Shown here in pieces: positions 18,377 to 28,370 of a stretch of DNA of 64,000 bases (positions within the stretch are counted from its first letter, which is position 1; the number at the start of each line of letters is the position of its first letter). The notes beneath the pieces were generated by a model that was not told the DNA's origin, ran no database searches, and saw only the letters and a list, made by a program, of their open reading frames with translations. The position numbers were made by a program, and so were the translations under genes. Source of the stretch: Prevotella sp. (GTDB lineage Bacteria; Bacteroidota; Bacteroidia; Bacteroidales; Bacteroidaceae); assembly GCA_017475005.1 (NCBI GenBank), contig JAFVGI010000025.1, forward strand, positions 1-64,000, given 5' to 3'.

Positions 18377-19111
18377 ATGGGACAGAAAGTTAATCCAATA
18401 GCAAATCGCCTCGGCATCGTCCGTGGCTGGGATTCAAACTGGTTCGGTGGTAAGAGTTTCGGTGAGAATCTCGTAGAGGATCAGAAAATACGTAAGTACC
18501 TCAACGAGCGTCTTGCAAAAGCTAGCGTATCACGCATTGTCATCGAGCGCACTTTGAAGCGTGTCACTATTACTATTTGCACAGCCCGTCCGGGTATCGT
18601 CATTGGTAAAGGTGGACAAGATGTAGATAAGTTGAAGGAAGAATTGAAGAAACTCTATGGTAAGGAGATTCAAATCAATATCTTCGAAATAAAGAAACCA
18701 GATCTCGATGCTAATATCGTTGCAAATTCTATCGCTCGCCAGGTAGAGGGCAAGATAGCATACCGTCGCGCTATTAAGATGGCTATCCAGAATACTATGC
18801 GCGCTGGTGCAGAAGGTATCAAGGTTCAGATTTCCGGTCGTTTGAACGGTGCTGAAATCGCACGTTCAGAGATGTTCAAGGAAGGTCGTACACCACTGCA
18901 TACATTCCGTGCAGATATCGACTACTGCAAGACAGAAGCTCTTACAAAGGTCGGACTCCTCGGTATAAAGGTATGGATTTGCCGTGGTGAGGTTTACGGA
19001 AAACGTGATCTCGCACCTAACTTCTCTCAGGAGAAGGCTGGCGGCAACCGTCCTGGCGCAGGTCGTCGCGAAGGTCGTGGTGGAAACCGTAAGAGAAACA
19101 ATAATCGTTAA
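18377..19111 (+). CDS. rpsC: 30S ribosomal protein S3
   Basis: A 244-aa mRNA-entry-channel protein. [22 protein letters not shown], the KH-domain motif [17 protein letters not shown] and [16 protein letters not shown] are visible. The C-terminus carries a Gly/Arg-rich tail ([19 protein letters not shown]) longer than in many families. Confidence 0.98.
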   Translation: MGQKVNPIANRLGIVRGWDSNWFGGKSFGENLVEDQKIRKYLNERLAKASVSRIVIERTLKRVTITICTARPGIVIGKGGQDVDKLKEELKKLYGKEIQINIFEIKKPDLDANIVANSIARQVEGKIAYRRAIKMAIQNTMRAGAEGIKVQISGRLNGAEIARSEMFKEGRTPLHTFRADIDYCKTEALTKVGLLGIKVWICRGEVYGKRDLAPNFSQEKAGGNRPGAGRREGRGGNRKRNNNR

Positions 19112-19125
19112 AACAAGAAGCTACT

Positions 19126-19554
19126 ATGTTACAGCCAAAAAGAGTAAAATATAGAAGACCGCAAGATGGACGTGGCAATAAAGGCAACGCCCACCGTGGT
19201 ACACAGCTTGCTTTCGGTTCTTTCGGTATCAAGACCCTTGAACCAAAGTGGATAGATAGCAGACAAATAGAGGCTGCCCGTGTGGCAATCAACCGTAAGA
19301 TGAACCGTGAAGGTCAGGTGTGGATTCGTATCTTCCCTGATAAACCAATCACAAGAAAGCCTGCGGATGTACGTATGGGTAAAGGTAAGGGTGACCCAGC
19401 AGGATGGGTTGCTCCTGTAACACCAGGACGTATCCTCTTTGAGATTGAAGGCGTGCCTTTCGACATCGCAAAAGAGGCTCTCAGACTTGGAGCACAGAAA
19501 TTGCCTGTTAAAACAAAATTTGTTGTACGTCGTGATTACGACAAAAACGCTTAA
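19126..19554 (+). CDS. rplP: 50S ribosomal protein L16
   Basis: A 142-aa L16 at the A-site of the 50S. It begins [20 protein letters not shown] and contains [19 protein letters not shown] and [15 protein letters not shown]. It lies three bases before rpmC. Confidence 0.97.
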   Translation: MLQPKRVKYRRPQDGRGNKGNAHRGTQLAFGSFGIKTLEPKWIDSRQIEAARVAINRKMNREGQVWIRIFPDKPITRKPADVRMGKGKGDPAGWVAPVTPGRILFEIEGVPFDIAKEALRLGAQKLPVKTKFVVRRDYDKNA

Positions 19555-19557
19555 ACT

Positions 19558-19752
19558 ATGAAGATTAAAGAATTAAAAGAACTTGATGTCAAGGAATTGA
19601 CAGAGAAGTTGGAGAATGCCGAGTCAGCTCTCGAGACAATGAAGCTGAACCACACAGTGTCTCCCCTCGAGAATCCATCACAGATTAAAGCGGCTCGTCG
19701 TGACATCGCACGTATTAAAACAGAGATTCGCTTACGTGAACTTAATAAATAA
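19558..19752 (+). CDS. rpmC: 50S ribosomal protein L29
   Basis: A 64-aa helical-hairpin protein near the tunnel exit. [21 protein letters not shown] and [20 protein letters not shown] are typical. Tightly packed between rplP and rpsQ. Confidence 0.95.
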   Translation: MKIKELKELDVKELTEKLENAESALETMKLNHTVSPLENPSQIKAARRDIARIKTEIRLRELNK

Positions 19753-19754
19753 TA

Positions 19755-20021
19755 ATGGTCCAGATGGAAATGCGTAATTTAAGAAAGACAAGACAGGGTG
19801 TTGTTACAAGCAACAAGATGGATAAAACCATTGTTATTGCATCCAAGTTCAAGGAAAAGCACCCAATCTATGGTAAGTTTGTGCAGAAGACTAAAAAGTA
19901 TCATGCACATGATGAGAAGAATGAGGCAAATGTAGGTGATACAGTCCTCATTATGGAGACACGTCCACTCTCCAAGACAAAGAGGTGGAGATTAGTTTCA
20001 ATAATTGAAAAAGCTAAGTAA
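19755..20021 (+). CDS. rpsQ: 30S ribosomal protein S17
   Basis: An 88-aa (or 85-aa) primary 16S-binding protein: [23 protein letters not shown] and [16 protein letters not shown] are conserved. Family members normally start MExRNLRK, so the fourth codon, ATG at 19764, is as likely a start as 19755. Confidence 0.95.
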   Translation: MVQMEMRNLRKTRQGVVTSNKMDKTIVIASKFKEKHPIYGKFVQKTKKYHAHDEKNEANVGDTVLIMETRPLSKTKRWRLVSIIEKAK

Positions 20022-20023
20022 TT

Positions 20024-20389
20024 ATGATACAGGCAGAATCAAGACTTACAGTATGTGACAACAGCGGTGCACGTGAGGCTCTTTGCATTCGCGTACTTGG
20101 TGGTACACGTCGCCGTTATGCAAGTGTTGGTGACACTATCGTCGTTGCTGTCAAGAATGTTATCGCTTCAAGCGATTTAAAGAAAGGTGCAGTATCAAAG
20201 GCTCTTATCGTACGTACAAAGAAAGAGATTCGTCGTGCTGATGGTTCATACATCCGTTTCGATGATAACGCTTGTGTACTTCTTAACAATGCTGGTGAAT
20301 TGCGTGGCAGCCGTATCTTCGGTCCTGTTGCTCGTGAACTCCGTGCAGTTAACATGAAGGTGGTTTCTTTGGCGCCTGAGGTACTTTAG
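20024..20389 (+). CDS. rplN: 50S ribosomal protein L14
   Basis: A 121-aa protein at the subunit interface. [27 protein letters not shown] at the start, [18 protein letters not shown] and FGPVARELR are the family signature. It lies two bases after rpsQ. Confidence 0.98.
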   Translation: MIQAESRLTVCDNSGAREALCIRVLGGTRRRYASVGDTIVVAVKNVIASSDLKKGAVSKALIVRTKKEIRRADGSYIRFDDNACVLLNNAGELRGSRIFGPVARELRAVNMKVVSLAPEVL

Positions 20390-20419
20390 TCTTCACTAAC
20401 TTCTAAAAAAGTAAAAACA

Positions 20420-20737
20420 ATGAGTAAGTTACATATTAAGAAAGACGATACCGTTATTGTTCTTACCGGTAGAGATAAGGGCAAGAAGGGAAAGGTACAG
20501 AAGGTGCTCGTAAAAGAAGAGCGCGCTATCGTCGAGGGTATCAATATGGTATCTAAGAGTCAGAAGCCTTCTGCAAAGAACCCACAAGGTGGTATCGTGA
20601 AACAAGAGGCTCCGATTCATATCTCAAACTTGAGCCTTATTGATCCAAAGAGCGGCAAGGCAACTCGTGTTTCTATCAAGCATGAGGGTAAGAATGTAAT
20701 CCGTATCTCTAAAAAATCAGGGGAGGAAATCAAGTAA
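20420..20737 (+). CDS. rplX: 50S ribosomal protein L24
   Basis: A 105-aa assembly initiator. The KOW motif appears as [21 protein letters not shown], followed by [12 protein letters not shown]. Its stop overlaps the rplE start (TAATG), implying translational coupling. Confidence 0.97.
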   Translation: MSKLHIKKDDTVIVLTGRDKGKKGKVQKVLVKEERAIVEGINMVSKSQKPSAKNPQGGIVKQEAPIHISNLSLIDPKSGKATRVSIKHEGKNVIRISKKSGEEIK

Positions 20738-21282
20738 TGGAAACAGCACAGTTAAAGAAAGTATACAAGGAGACTATCGCTCCTGAGTTGAAGAAGCAGT
20801 TCAACTACTCTTCAGCAATGCAGATTCCTGAGCTGAAGAAGATTGTTATCAACATGGGTCTCGGTAATGCTACACAGGATAAGAAGATTATCGATGTAGC
20901 TATCAACGAGATTACAACAATTACAGGTCAGAAGGCTGTTGCTACATTCTCTAAGAAGGATATTGCAAACTTCAAGTTGCGTAAGAAGATGCCTATCGGT
21001 GTTATGGTTACACTGCGTCGTGAGCGCATGTATGAGTTCCTTGAGAGACTCGTGCGTGTAGCACTGCCACGTATCCGTGACTTCAAGGGTATCCAGTCAA
21101 AGCTTGATGGTCGTGGAAACTATACCTTGGGTATTCAGGAGCAGATTATCTTCCCTGAAATCAACATCGATGCAATCGATCGCATACAAGGTATGAATAT
21201 TACCTTTGTTACAACAGCCAAGACCGACGAGGAAGGTTTCGCTCTTCTCAAGGCTTTTGGTCTGCCATTCAAGAACGCTTAA
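20737..21282 (+). CDS. rplE: 50S ribosomal protein L5
   Basis: A 181-aa 5S rRNA-binding protein of the central protuberance. Features: [37 protein letters not shown] and [19 protein letters not shown]. Start codon shared with the rplX stop. Confidence 0.98.
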   Translation: METAQLKKVYKETIAPELKKQFNYSSAMQIPELKKIVINMGLGNATQDKKIIDVAINEITTITGQKAVATFSKKDIANFKLRKKMPIGVMVTLRRERMYEFLERLVRVALPRIRDFKGIQSKLDGRGNYTLGIQEQIIFPEINIDAIDRIQGMNITFVTTAKTDEEGFALLKAFGLPFKNA

Positions 21283-21294
21283 TTATTATAGAAT

Positions 21295-21597
21295 ATGGCA
21301 AAAGAATCAATGAAAGCTCGCGAGGTAAAGCGTGCTAAAATGGTTGCTAGATATGCTGAGAAGCGTGCAGCTTTGAAGAAGGTAATTGCTACTTCAGAGG
21401 ATGCTGCAGAACGTTACGAGGCTGCTCGTGCATTGCAGGCTATACCAAAGAATGCCAATCCTATACGCCTACACAACCGTTGTAAGGTAACAGGACGTCC
21501 AAAGGGTTATATCCGCCAGTTCGGTATCTCACGTATTCAGTTCCGCGAGATGGCATCAGCTGGTCTTATCCCAGGCGTAAAGAAGGCAAGCTGGTAA
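21295..21597 (+). CDS. rpsN: 30S ribosomal protein S14, zinc-free type
   Basis: A 100-aa S14. [20 protein letters not shown] at the start and [20 protein letters not shown] to the C-terminal [11 protein letters not shown] match the longer, zinc-independent form: only one Cys remains and no CxxC knuckles are seen. Confidence 0.97.
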   Translation: MAKESMKAREVKRAKMVARYAEKRAALKKVIATSEDAAERYEAARALQAIPKNANPIRLHNRCKVTGRPKGYIRQFGISRIQFREMASAGLIPGVKKASW

Positions 21598-21681
21598 TAA
21601 AATGAAAGAAGTGGGAGAAAAATTCTTCCGTATTATTTAATATTGTCGGGGGCGTCCCGATTAATTAAAACATTATTTAAA

Positions 21682-22077
21682 ATGACAGATCCAATAGCAG
21701 ATTATCTGACACGACTCAGAAATGCAATCATGGCGAAGCATCGCGTGGTTGAAGTACCTGCGTCAAACCTGAAGAAGGAGATAACAAAGATTCTCTTCGA
21801 GAAAGGTTACATCTTGAACTACAAGTTCATTGAAGATGGTCCTCAGGGCTCTATTAAGATTGCCTTGAAGTATGATTCTATCACAAAGCAAAACGCTATC
21901 AAGAGTTTGCAGCGTGTCTCAACACCTGGCTTGCGTCAGTATGCCGGTTATAAAGACATGCCGAGAGTAATTAACGGATTGGGCATAGCAATACTGTCCA
22001 CATCTAAAGGTGTAATGACAGACAAGGAAGCTGCTGAGCAGAAGATTGGCGGCGAGGTCCTTGCTTATGTATATTAA
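21682..22077 (+). CDS. rpsH: 30S ribosomal protein S8
   Basis: A 131-aa primary 16S-binding protein beginning MTDPIADYLTRLRNAIMA, with the C-terminal LSTSKGVMTDKEA signature. A longer frame opens at a TTG at 21643, but the extra 13 residues are foreign to the family and the ATG at 21682 aligns with known S8. In E. coli S8 represses the spc genes; regulation here is unknown. Confidence 0.97.
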   Translation: MTDPIADYLTRLRNAIMAKHRVVEVPASNLKKEITKILFEKGYILNYKFIEDGPQGSIKIALKYDSITKQNAIKSLQRVSTPGLRQYAGYKDMPRVINGLGIAILSTSKGVMTDKEAAEQKIGGEVLAYVY

Positions 22078-22092
22078 TTGGGAGGATTTATT

Positions 22093-22659
22093 ATGTCAAG
22101 AATAGGTAAGTTACCAATTATTATCCCTTCAGGTGTTACAGTATCACAGAACGGTGAAATCGTTACTGTTAAAGGTCCTAAGGGCGAACTCACTCAGAAG
22201 GTTGATTCATCAATCAAGGTTCTCGTTGAGGATGGTCAGGTAAAATTCGAAATAGACGAAAACAGTCCTGTAGAAGTAAAGCAGAAGCAGGCATTTCATG
22301 GTCTTTATCGTTCACTCATCAACAATATGGTTGTAGGTGTTAGTGAAGGTTACAAGAAGACTCTTGAACTCGTAGGTGTCGGCTATCGTGTATCAAACAA
22401 GGGCAACCTTATTGAGTTCTCACTCGGTTATACCCACCCAATCTTCATAGAACTTCCAAAAGAAGTTAAGGTGGAGACCAAGTCTGAGCGTAATCAGAAT
22501 CCGCTACTCATCCTTGAGTGCTGTGACAAGCAGCTCATTGGTATGATTTGTGCAAAGATCCGTTCTTTCCGTAAGCCAGAGCCTTATAAGGGCAAGGGTA
22601 TCTTGTTCCAGGGCGAGGTTATCCGCAGAAAGTCTGGTAAATCAGCAGCGGCTAAGTAA
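22093..22659 (+). CDS. rplF: 50S ribosomal protein L6
   Basis: A 188-aa protein of the factor-binding region. [29 protein letters not shown] and [11 protein letters not shown] are typical. I start at ATG 22093. A TTG at 22078 would add five residues but probably lies in the ribosome-binding region, where GGGAGG is one of the clearest SD-like sequences in the operon. Confidence 0.97.
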   Translation: MSRIGKLPIIIPSGVTVSQNGEIVTVKGPKGELTQKVDSSIKVLVEDGQVKFEIDENSPVEVKQKQAFHGLYRSLINNMVVGVSEGYKKTLELVGVGYRVSNKGNLIEFSLGYTHPIFIELPKEVKVETKSERNQNPLLILECCDKQLIGMICAKIRSFRKPEPYKGKGILFQGEVIRRKSGKSAAAK

Positions 22660-22685
22660 TAATCCTTAAAATATTCTTAACGATT

Positions 22686-23030
22686 ATGAAAACAAAGAAA
22701 GTAGAAAGACGAATCAAGATAAAGTATAGAATTCGCAAGAATGTAACTGGTACAGCAGAGCGTCCACGTCTTAGTGTATTCCGCTCTAATAAGCAGATTT
22801 ACGTTCAGGTTATTAACGATGTTGACGGGCGTACACTGGCTAGCGCTTCATCTATAGGCATGGAAGCAATGCCAAAGATTGAGCAGGCTGCAAAGGTTGG
22901 AGCTCTTCTTGCAGAGAAGGCAAAGGCCGCAGGTATCACCACAGTAGTATTTGACCGTAACGGCTACCTCTATCATGGACGCGTAAAGGCACTTGCTGAC
23001 GCTGCACGTGAAGGTGGTCTTAACTTCTAA
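22686..23030 (+). CDS. rplR: 50S ribosomal protein L18
   Basis: A 114-aa 5S rRNA-binding protein. [20 protein letters not shown] and [26 protein letters not shown] are diagnostic. Confidence 0.97.
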   Translation: MKTKKVERRIKIKYRIRKNVTGTAERPRLSVFRSNKQIYVQVINDVDGRTLASASSIGMEAMPKIEQAAKVGALLAEKAKAAGITTVVFDRNGYLYHGRVKALADAAREGGLNF

Positions 23031-23044
23031 ACGATATTACAGCA

Positions 23045-23548
23045 ATGGAAAGAGCAAAAATTAACAATGAAGAATTGAAAGAGAAGCTGGTAGCCATCAA
23101 CCGCGTAACAAAGGTTACGAAGGGTGGTCGTACCTTCACATTCGCTGCTATTGTCGTTGTAGGTGACGGTAATGGTACTATCGGATGGGGACTTGGAAAA
23201 GCTGGTGAGGTACAGCAGGCTATCGCTAAAGGTGCAGATTCTGCACGTAAGAATCTGATTAAGGTTCCTGTACTGAAAGGTACAATACCACATGAGGTTG
23301 AGTGCAACTTCGGTGGCGCACAGGTATTCCTGAAGCCAGCAGCAGCTGGTACAGGTATGGTTGCCGGTGGTGCTATGCGTGCCGTATTGGAGAGCGCAGG
23401 CGTTAATGATGTGTTGGCTAAGTCTAAGGGCTCATCCAATCCTCATAACCTTGTAAAGGCTACTATCAAGGCACTCAGTTTGATGCGCGACGCATATACT
23501 GTAGCACATGACCGTGGTATTGACATGAAGAAAGTGTTTAACGGATAA
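23045..23548 (+). CDS. rpsE: 30S ribosomal protein S5
   Basis: A 167-aa protein important for decoding accuracy. Features: [39 protein letters not shown] and the C-terminal [21 protein letters not shown]. It ends 18 bases before rpmD. Confidence 0.97.
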   Translation: MERAKINNEELKEKLVAINRVTKVTKGGRTFTFAAIVVVGDGNGTIGWGLGKAGEVQQAIAKGADSARKNLIKVPVLKGTIPHEVECNFGGAQVFLKPAAAGTGMVAGGAMRAVLESAGVNDVLAKSKGSSNPHNLVKATIKALSLMRDAYTVAHDRGIDMKKVFNG

Positions 23549-23566
23549 AAAGAAGGAGGATAGAAA

Positions 23567-23743
23567 ATGGCAACAATAAAAATTAAGCAGATTAAAAGCC
23601 GTATCGGTGCTTCTGCAGATCAGAAGCGTACCCTTCTTGCACTGGGCTTACATAAGATTTCTCAGGTAATAGAAAAGGAGGATACTCCTTCTGTCCGTGG
23701 CATGATTCGCAAGGTACATCACCTTGTAACAGTAGTAGAGTAA
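23567..23743 (+). CDS. rpmD: 50S ribosomal protein L30
   Basis: A 58-aa protein found by reading the gap between rpsE and rplO. It begins MATIKIKQIKSRIGASADQK, continues RTLLALGLHKISQVIEKEDT, and ends MIRKVHHLVTVVE. Length and the QKRTLLALGL signature fit L30. AAGGAGG lies about eight bases before the ATG. Confidence 0.96.
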   Translation: MATIKIKQIKSRIGASADQKRTLLALGLHKISQVIEKEDTPSVRGMIRKVHHLVTVVE

Positions 23744-23767
23744 TAACATATTAAACGACAAAGAATT

Positions 23768-24214
23768 ATGAAATTGAATAATTTGCAGCCAGCTGCCGGT
23801 TCAACCCATTCACGTCGTCGTATCGGTCGCGGTCCTGGTTCAGGACTGGGAGGTACCTCTACTCGTGGTCACAAGGGTGCTAAGGCACGTTCTGGTTATA
23901 AGAAAAAGATAGGATTCGAAGGTGGTCAGATGCCTCTGCAGCGTCGAGTTCCTAAGTTCGGTTTTAAGAACATCAACCATAAGGAGTATTTTGCTGTAAA
24001 TCTCTCTACTCTGCAGAAACTGTCAGAGAAGAACGGATGGACAGAAATTGGTATAGCACAGCTTGTTGAAGCAGGTTTGACAAACGGCAAGGAAATGGTA
24101 AAGATTCTTGCTAATGGAGAACTTAAGGCTAAACTGACAGTAAAGGCAAATGCTTTCTCTAAGACTGCAGAAGAAGCTATCAAGGCAGTTGGTGGTGAGG
24201 CAGTAGTTCTTTAA
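23768..24214 (+). CDS. rplO: 50S ribosomal protein L15
   Basis: A 148-aa late-assembly protein. MKLNNLQPAAGSTHSRRRIG, RGPGSGLGGTSTRGHKGAKAR and EGGQMPLQRRVPKFGF are characteristic. It is followed 34 bases later by secY, the usual order. Confidence 0.97.
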   Translation: MKLNNLQPAAGSTHSRRRIGRGPGSGLGGTSTRGHKGAKARSGYKKKIGFEGGQMPLQRRVPKFGFKNINHKEYFAVNLSTLQKLSEKNGWTEIGIAQLVEAGLTNGKEMVKILANGELKAKLTVKANAFSKTAEEAIKAVGGEAVVL

Positions 24215-24248
24215 AGTACCATAACTTCTTTAATTATTTAAAGAAAAT

Positions 24249-25592
24249 ATGAAAAAATTCATAGAGACACTGAAGAACTGTTGGAAGGTAGAGGATCTCC
24301 GTATCCGTCTTCTCATTACCATCCTCTTTGTCGCTATCTATCGCTTCGGTTCTTTCGTGGTTTTGCCAGGTATTAATCCTGCAAACCTCGAAAAACTGCA
24401 GCAGCAGACAGCAGGAGGATTGATGTCACTTCTTGATATGTTCTCTGGTGGTGCATTCTCAAATGCTTCAATCTTTGCATTGGGTATTATGCCATACATC
24501 TCTGCATCCATCGTAATGCAGTTGGTGGCAATTGCCGTACCTTCTTTTCAGAAGATGCAGCGTGAGGGTGAGAGCGGAAGGAAGAAGATAATGCAGTATA
24601 CTCGCTACCTGACAGTAGCTATCCTGCTGTTCCAGGCTCCTTCTTACCTCATGAACTTGAAGATGCAGTCACCTGGCGCACTCGCTTCTGGTCTGTCATG
24701 GACAGAATTCATGGTTCCTGCTACTATAATTCTTGCTGCAGGCTCTATGTTTATTCTTTGGCTTGGTGAGCGTATTACTGACAAAGGTGTAGGCAATGGT
24801 GTTTCACTGATCATTATGATTGGTATCATCGCTCGTCTTCCACAGGCTTTCATACAGGAAGTAGGTAGCCGTTTCACAGCTATTACAGGTGGTGGTCTTG
24901 TGATGTTCATCGCTGAGATTCTTATCCTGTATGCTGTGATATGTGCAGCTATCATGCTGGTACAGGCTGTCCGTAAGGTTCCTGTACAGTATGCTAAGAA
25001 GCTTGTCGGAAATCAGCAGATTGGCGGTTCACGTCAGTATATACCTCTGAAGTTGTTCGCAGCTAATGTGATGCCTATCATTTTTGCACAGGCTATCATG
25101 TTTATCCCTGCTATCTGCCTTCAGGCATTCGGTGGTGCAAACATGAGCACCTTGGCTCAGGCACTGATGGATACACGCAGTATACCTTATTGTGTGATTT
25201 ATGTGATATTGATTATTGCGTTCACATATTTCTATACTGCTATCACATTGAATCCAACACAGATGGCAGAGGATATGAAGCGCAACAATGGTTTCATCCC
25301 AGGTGTAAAGCCAGGTAAGCCAACAGCAGATTATATCGAAGAGATAATGTCTCGTCTGACACTTCCTGCTTCTTTATTCATTGCTTTTATCGCTATTATG
25401 CCAGCTCTTGCAGGTGTGCTGAATGTACAGCAGGGCTTCTCACAGTTCTTTGGTGGTACGTCACTCCTGATCTTGGTTGGTGTGGTTATTGATACACTGC
25501 AGCAGATAGAGTCTCATCTGATGATGCGTCATTATGATGGTCTCCTGAACAGCGGTCGTACACGACCACAGAATGGCGTAAGCGCTTATTAA
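24249..25592 (+). CDS. secY: Protein translocase subunit SecY
   Basis: A 447-aa channel-forming subunit of the SecYEG translocon with ten predicted membrane helices. Typical segments include LPGINPANLEKL, the ALGIMPYISASIVMQL helix with the adjacent REGESGRKKI cytoplasmic loop, GERITDKGVGNGVSLIIMIG, and the C-terminal TLQQIESHLMMRHYDG. Its stop overlaps the map start, so the two are likely translationally coupled. Confidence 0.98.
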   Translation: MKKFIETLKNCWKVEDLRIRLLITILFVAIYRFGSFVVLPGINPANLEKLQQQTAGGLMSLLDMFSGGAFSNASIFALGIMPYISASIVMQLVAIAVPSFQKMQREGESGRKKIMQYTRYLTVAILLFQAPSYLMNLKMQSPGALASGLSWTEFMVPATIILAAGSMFILWLGERITDKGVGNGVSLIIMIGIIARLPQAFIQEVGSRFTAITGGGLVMFIAEILILYAVICAAIMLVQAVRKVPVQYAKKLVGNQQIGGSRQYIPLKLFAANVMPIIFAQAIMFIPAICLQAFGGANMSTLAQALMDTRSIPYCVIYVILIIAFTYFYTAITLNPTQMAEDMKRNNGFIPGVKPGKPTADYIEEIMSRLTLPASLFIAFIAIMPALAGVLNVQQGFSQFFGGTSLLILVGVVIDTLQQIESHLMMRHYDGLLNSGRTRPQNGVSAY

Positions 25593-26386
25593 TGGCTATC
25601 TATTTAAAGACAGAAGAAGAGATATCTTTGATGCGTGCTGCTAACAGGCTCGTTGGCAGCACGCTCGGAGAGCTTGCTAAGATAATAAAGCCCGGTATAA
25701 GTACCGGAGAACTTAATAGAGTAGCAGAAGAGTATATACGCGATCATGGTGCAGAGCCAACGTTCCTTGGCTTCCCTAATCCAAGCGGTCCGGCTTTTCC
25801 GGCAAGCATATGTTGCTCAGTAAATGAGTGCGTTGTTCATGGAATACCAAGTGATGACCAGATATTAAAAGACGGCGACATCGTATCTGTTGATTGTGGT
25901 ACATTGCTTAACGGATATAACGGAGATTCTGCATACACCTTCCCAGTGGGGGAGATAAGCGATGAGGTAAGGCAATTATTGCGTACTACGAGGGAAAGCC
26001 TTTATCTAGGCATCGAGAAAGCCGTTCATGGCGGTCATGTTGGAGATATCGGAGCAACGGTACAAGATTATTGTGAAGCTCATGGCTATGGTGTGGTAAG
26101 AGAACTGTGTGGACATGGTATCGGACGTTCAATGCACGAAGACCCTCAGGTACCTAATTATGGTAAGCACGGTAACGGAACAAAGCTCAAAGCTGGTATG
26201 TGCATTGCCATTGAGCCTATGATAACGATGGGTAATCGTGCTGTGTGGATGATGCCTGACAAGTGGAGTATATGCACTCGTGACGGAAAACCGGCAGCTC
26301 ATTACGAACATACTGTAGCAATATATAAAGGAAAAGCAGAGATACTCTCCTCTTTTGAAGAAATAGAAGAAATCATTAAAATTTGA
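25592..26386 (+). CDS. map: Methionine aminopeptidase, type I
   Basis: A 264-aa cytoplasmic metallopeptidase that removes N-terminal Met from new proteins. The five metal ligands are in place: D101 (VSVDCG), D112 (GDSAYT), H175 (CGHGIG), E208 (AIEPM) and E239 (HYEHT). H83 (VVHGIP) is the substrate-contacting histidine. No N-terminal zinc finger, so type Ia. Located between secY and infA as in many bacteria. Confidence 0.97.
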   Translation: MAIYLKTEEEISLMRAANRLVGSTLGELAKIIKPGISTGELNRVAEEYIRDHGAEPTFLGFPNPSGPAFPASICCSVNECVVHGIPSDDQILKDGDIVSVDCGTLLNGYNGDSAYTFPVGEISDEVRQLLRTTRESLYLGIEKAVHGGHVGDIGATVQDYCEAHGYGVVRELCGHGIGRSMHEDPQVPNYGKHGNGTKLKAGMCIAIEPMITMGNRAVWMMPDKWSICTRDGKPAAHYEHTVAIYKGKAEILSSFEEIEEIIKI

Positions 26387-26389
26387 CTT

Positions 26390-26608
26390 ATGGCAAAACA
26401 AGCAGCAATAGAGCAAGATGGAACAATCAAGGAAGCATTGAGTAATGCTATGTTTCGTGTTGAACTTGAGAATGGTGTTGAGATTATAGCACACATCTCT
26501 GGTAAGATGCGTATGCATTATATAAAGATTCTTCCTGGCGACAAGGTAAAGGTGGAGATGAGTCCATACGATCTTACCAATGGTCGCATATGCTTTAGAT
26601 ATAAATAA
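26390..26608 (+). CDS. infA: Translation initiation factor IF-1
   Basis: A 72-aa S1/OB-fold protein that binds the 30S A site during initiation. [22 protein letters not shown] and [21 protein letters not shown] span the family's full length. It lies three bases after map. Confidence 0.97.
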   Translation: MAKQAAIEQDGTIKEALSNAMFRVELENGVEIIAHISGKMRMHYIKILPGDKVKVEMSPYDLTNGRICFRYK

Positions 26609-26619
26609 TCAATATAATT

Positions 26620-26736
26620 ATGAAGACAAGAGCATCAGTAAAGAAGCGCACTCCTGACTGCGTTATCGTACGCCGTAAGGGTCGCTTGTTTGTTATCAAC
26701 AAAAAGAATCCTAAGTTTAAGACCCGTCAGGGATAA
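26620..26736 (+). CDS. rpmJ: 50S ribosomal protein L36, zinc-free type
   Basis: A 38-aa protein found by direct reading: [20 protein letters not shown] then [18 protein letters not shown]. Only one Cys (C14) remains of the C-C-C-H zinc knuckle, so this is the zinc-independent form usual in Bacteroidota. It sits 11 bases after infA and closes this part of the operon. Confidence 0.96.
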   Translation: MKTRASVKKRTPDCVIVRRKGRLFVINKKNPKFKTRQG

Positions 26737-26793
26737 AATTAGGTTAGGGAATCTTTTTGAAGTTAAAAAACATTAAAAATGTTAATGTTAATA

Positions 26794-26833
26794 CACCCAA
26801 AGAGTTAAAAAGTTTTCGGGTGAGGTTTTTTTT
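26794..26833 (+). terminator. Terminator after rpmJ
   Basis: CACCC(AAAG) at 26794 pairs with (TTTT)CGGGTG ending at 26822, with one internal mismatch, followed by GAGG and an eight-T run. The T-run merges directly into the rpsM promoter, so termination and re-initiation are nested. Confidence 0.6.
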
Positions 26834-26836
26834 GTG

Positions 26837-26844
26837 TACCTTTG
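26837..26844 (+). promoter_or_regulatory. -7 element before rpsM
   Basis: TACCTTTG, about 70 bases before rpsM and immediately after the terminator T-run. No clear TTG lies 20 bases upstream because that segment is the terminator stem. Confidence 0.55.
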
Positions 26845-26854
26845 CACCTCAAAA

Positions 26855-26888
26855 TCGCTTTAAAACTCAATGAGTTAAGTATTAGCGA
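26855..26888 (+). promoter_or_regulatory. Leader hairpin before rpsM
   Basis: The outer stem TCGCT/AGCGA (26855-26859/26884-26888) encloses an inner stem AACTC/GAGTT. It lies in the presumed 5' leader of rpsM-rpsK-rpsD-rpoA-rplQ, where S4 acts as repressor in E. coli. Its role here is untested. Confidence 0.35.
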
Positions 26889-26914
26889 GTTATTTATTCA
26901 CTTAATTAACAATT

Positions 26915-27295
26915 ATGGCAATAAGAATTGTTGGAGTAGATTTGCCCCAGAACAAGCGTGGCGAAATCGCATTGACCTACATTTATGGTATAGGTCGAAG
27001 TAGTTCAGCAAAGATATTGGATAAAGCCGGTGTTAACCGCGACACGAAGGTGTGCGATTGGACAGATGATGAGGCTTCCAAGATCCGTGAAATTATCGGT
27101 GCTGAATTCAAAGTAGAAGGTGATCTCCGCAGTGAGATTCAGTTGAACATTAAGCGCCTAATGGATATTGGTTGCTATCGTGGAATCCGTCATCGTAATG
27201 GTCTTCCTGTTCGTGGTCAGAGTACGAAGAATAACGCTCGTACACGTAAGGGTAAGAAGAAGACTGTTGCTAACAAGAAGAAGGCCACTAAGTAA
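26915..27295 (+). CDS. rpsM: 30S ribosomal protein S13
   Basis: A 126-aa head protein contacting the P-site tRNA and L5. [31 protein letters not shown] motif and [20 protein letters not shown] are conserved. First gene of the alpha section. Confidence 0.97.
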   Translation: MAIRIVGVDLPQNKRGEIALTYIYGIGRSSSAKILDKAGVNRDTKVCDWTDDEASKIREIIGAEFKVEGDLRSEIQLNIKRLMDIGCYRGIRHRNGLPVRGQSTKNNARTRKGKKKTVANKKKATK

Positions 27296-27327
27296 AGTTT
27301 AAAGTTTAAGATTTAAAGTTTAAAGTT
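27294..27327 (+). repeat. TTTAAAG heptamer repeat
   Basis: AGTTTAAAGTTTAAGATTTA followed by AAGTTTAAAGTT fills the whole rpsM-rpsK gap. It is one of several AT-rich heptamer spacers in the window. Confidence 0.7.
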
Positions 27328-27717
27328 ATGGCAAAGAAAACAGCAACAAATAAGAAAAGAAACGTAAAAGTTGGTGCTATTGGTCAGCTTCACGTTCATA
27401 GTTCTTTCAATAATATCATTGTGAGCCTTGCAAACTCTGAAGGTCAGGTTATCTCTTGGTCATCAGCAGGTAAGATGGGTTTCCGTGGTTCTAAGAAGAA
27501 CACTCCATACGCAGCACAGATGGCTGCAGAGGATTGTGCGAAGGTAGCTTTCGAGCTTGGTCTTCGCAAGGTAAAGGCATATGTTAAGGGTCCAGGTAAT
27601 GGTCGTGAGTCTGCTATCCGTGCATGTCACAACAGTGGTATCGAGGTAACAGAGATTATCGACGTAACACCATTACCACATAACGGATGCCGTCCTCCAA
27701 AGCGTCGTCGCGTATAA
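27328..27717 (+). CDS. rpsK: 30S ribosomal protein S11
   Basis: A 129-aa platform protein. [34 protein letters not shown] and the C-terminal [18 protein letters not shown] are typical. Confidence 0.97.
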   Translation: MAKKTATNKKRNVKVGAIGQLHVHSSFNNIIVSLANSEGQVISWSSAGKMGFRGSKKNTPYAAQMAAEDCAKVAFELGLRKVKAYVKGPGNGRESAIRACHNSGIEVTEIIDVTPLPHNGCRPPKRRRV

Positions 27718-27752
27718 TTATAATATAGTATATACATTTTATTTATAGCAAA

Positions 27753-28358
27753 ATGGCTAGATACACAGGTCCGAAATCAAGAATTGACCGTAGGTTTGGC
27801 GAGGCCATCCTCGGTAAAGAAAAAGTTTTGTCCAAGAGAAACTTCGCTCCTGGACAGCATGGCAATAACCGTCGTCGTAAGACTTCGGAGTATGGTGTCA
27901 TGTTGGCGGAGAAGCAGAAGGCCAAGTACACATACGGTGTATTGGAGCGCCAGTTCCGTAATCTGTTTGAGAAAGCTGCAAAGGCTGACGGTATTACTGG
28001 TGAGGTATTGTTGCAACTCCTTGAGAGTCGTCTCGACAATGTGGTTTATCGTTTGGGCATTGCTCCAACACGCCGTGCTGCTCGTCAGCTCGTAGGCCAC
28101 AAGCACATCACTGTTGATGGCGCAGTAGTTAACATTCCTTCATTCCAGGTTAAGCCAGGTATGGTTATTGCAGTTCGTGAGAAGTCAAAGTCACTTGAGG
28201 TGATTGCTGATGCTCTTGCAGGTTATAATCATAGCAAGTGTCCATGGTTGGAGTGGGATGACGCTTCTAAGAGCGGTAAGTTCCTCCATCGCCCAGACCG
28301 TGCTGACATACAGGAGAATATAAAGGAACAGTTAATAGTTGAGTTGTACTCTAAATAA
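27753..28358 (+). CDS. rpsD: 30S ribosomal protein S4
   Basis: A 201-aa primary 16S-binding protein and probable operon regulator. [20 protein letters not shown], the S4 RNA-binding domain [20 protein letters not shown] and [21 protein letters not shown] are seen. The N-terminal zinc-binding cysteines of some S4 proteins are absent. Confidence 0.97.
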   Translation: MARYTGPKSRIDRRFGEAILGKEKVLSKRNFAPGQHGNNRRRKTSEYGVMLAEKQKAKYTYGVLERQFRNLFEKAAKADGITGEVLLQLLESRLDNVVYRLGIAPTRRAARQLVGHKHITVDGAVVNIPSFQVKPGMVIAVREKSKSLEVIADALAGYNHSKCPWLEWDDASKSGKFLHRPDRADIQENIKEQLIVELYSK

Positions 28359-28370
28359 TAAAATAAACTA

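Noticed and set aside
21643..21681. TTG start for S8
   Set aside because: The 13 extra residues are not part of S8. The ATG at 21682 aligns with the family start.
22078..22092. TTG start for L6
   Set aside because: It would place GGGAGG inside the gene. The ATG at 22093 fits the family start.
27294..27327. CRISPR-like array
   Set aside because: Heptamer tandem units without unique spacers, and no cas genes in the window.
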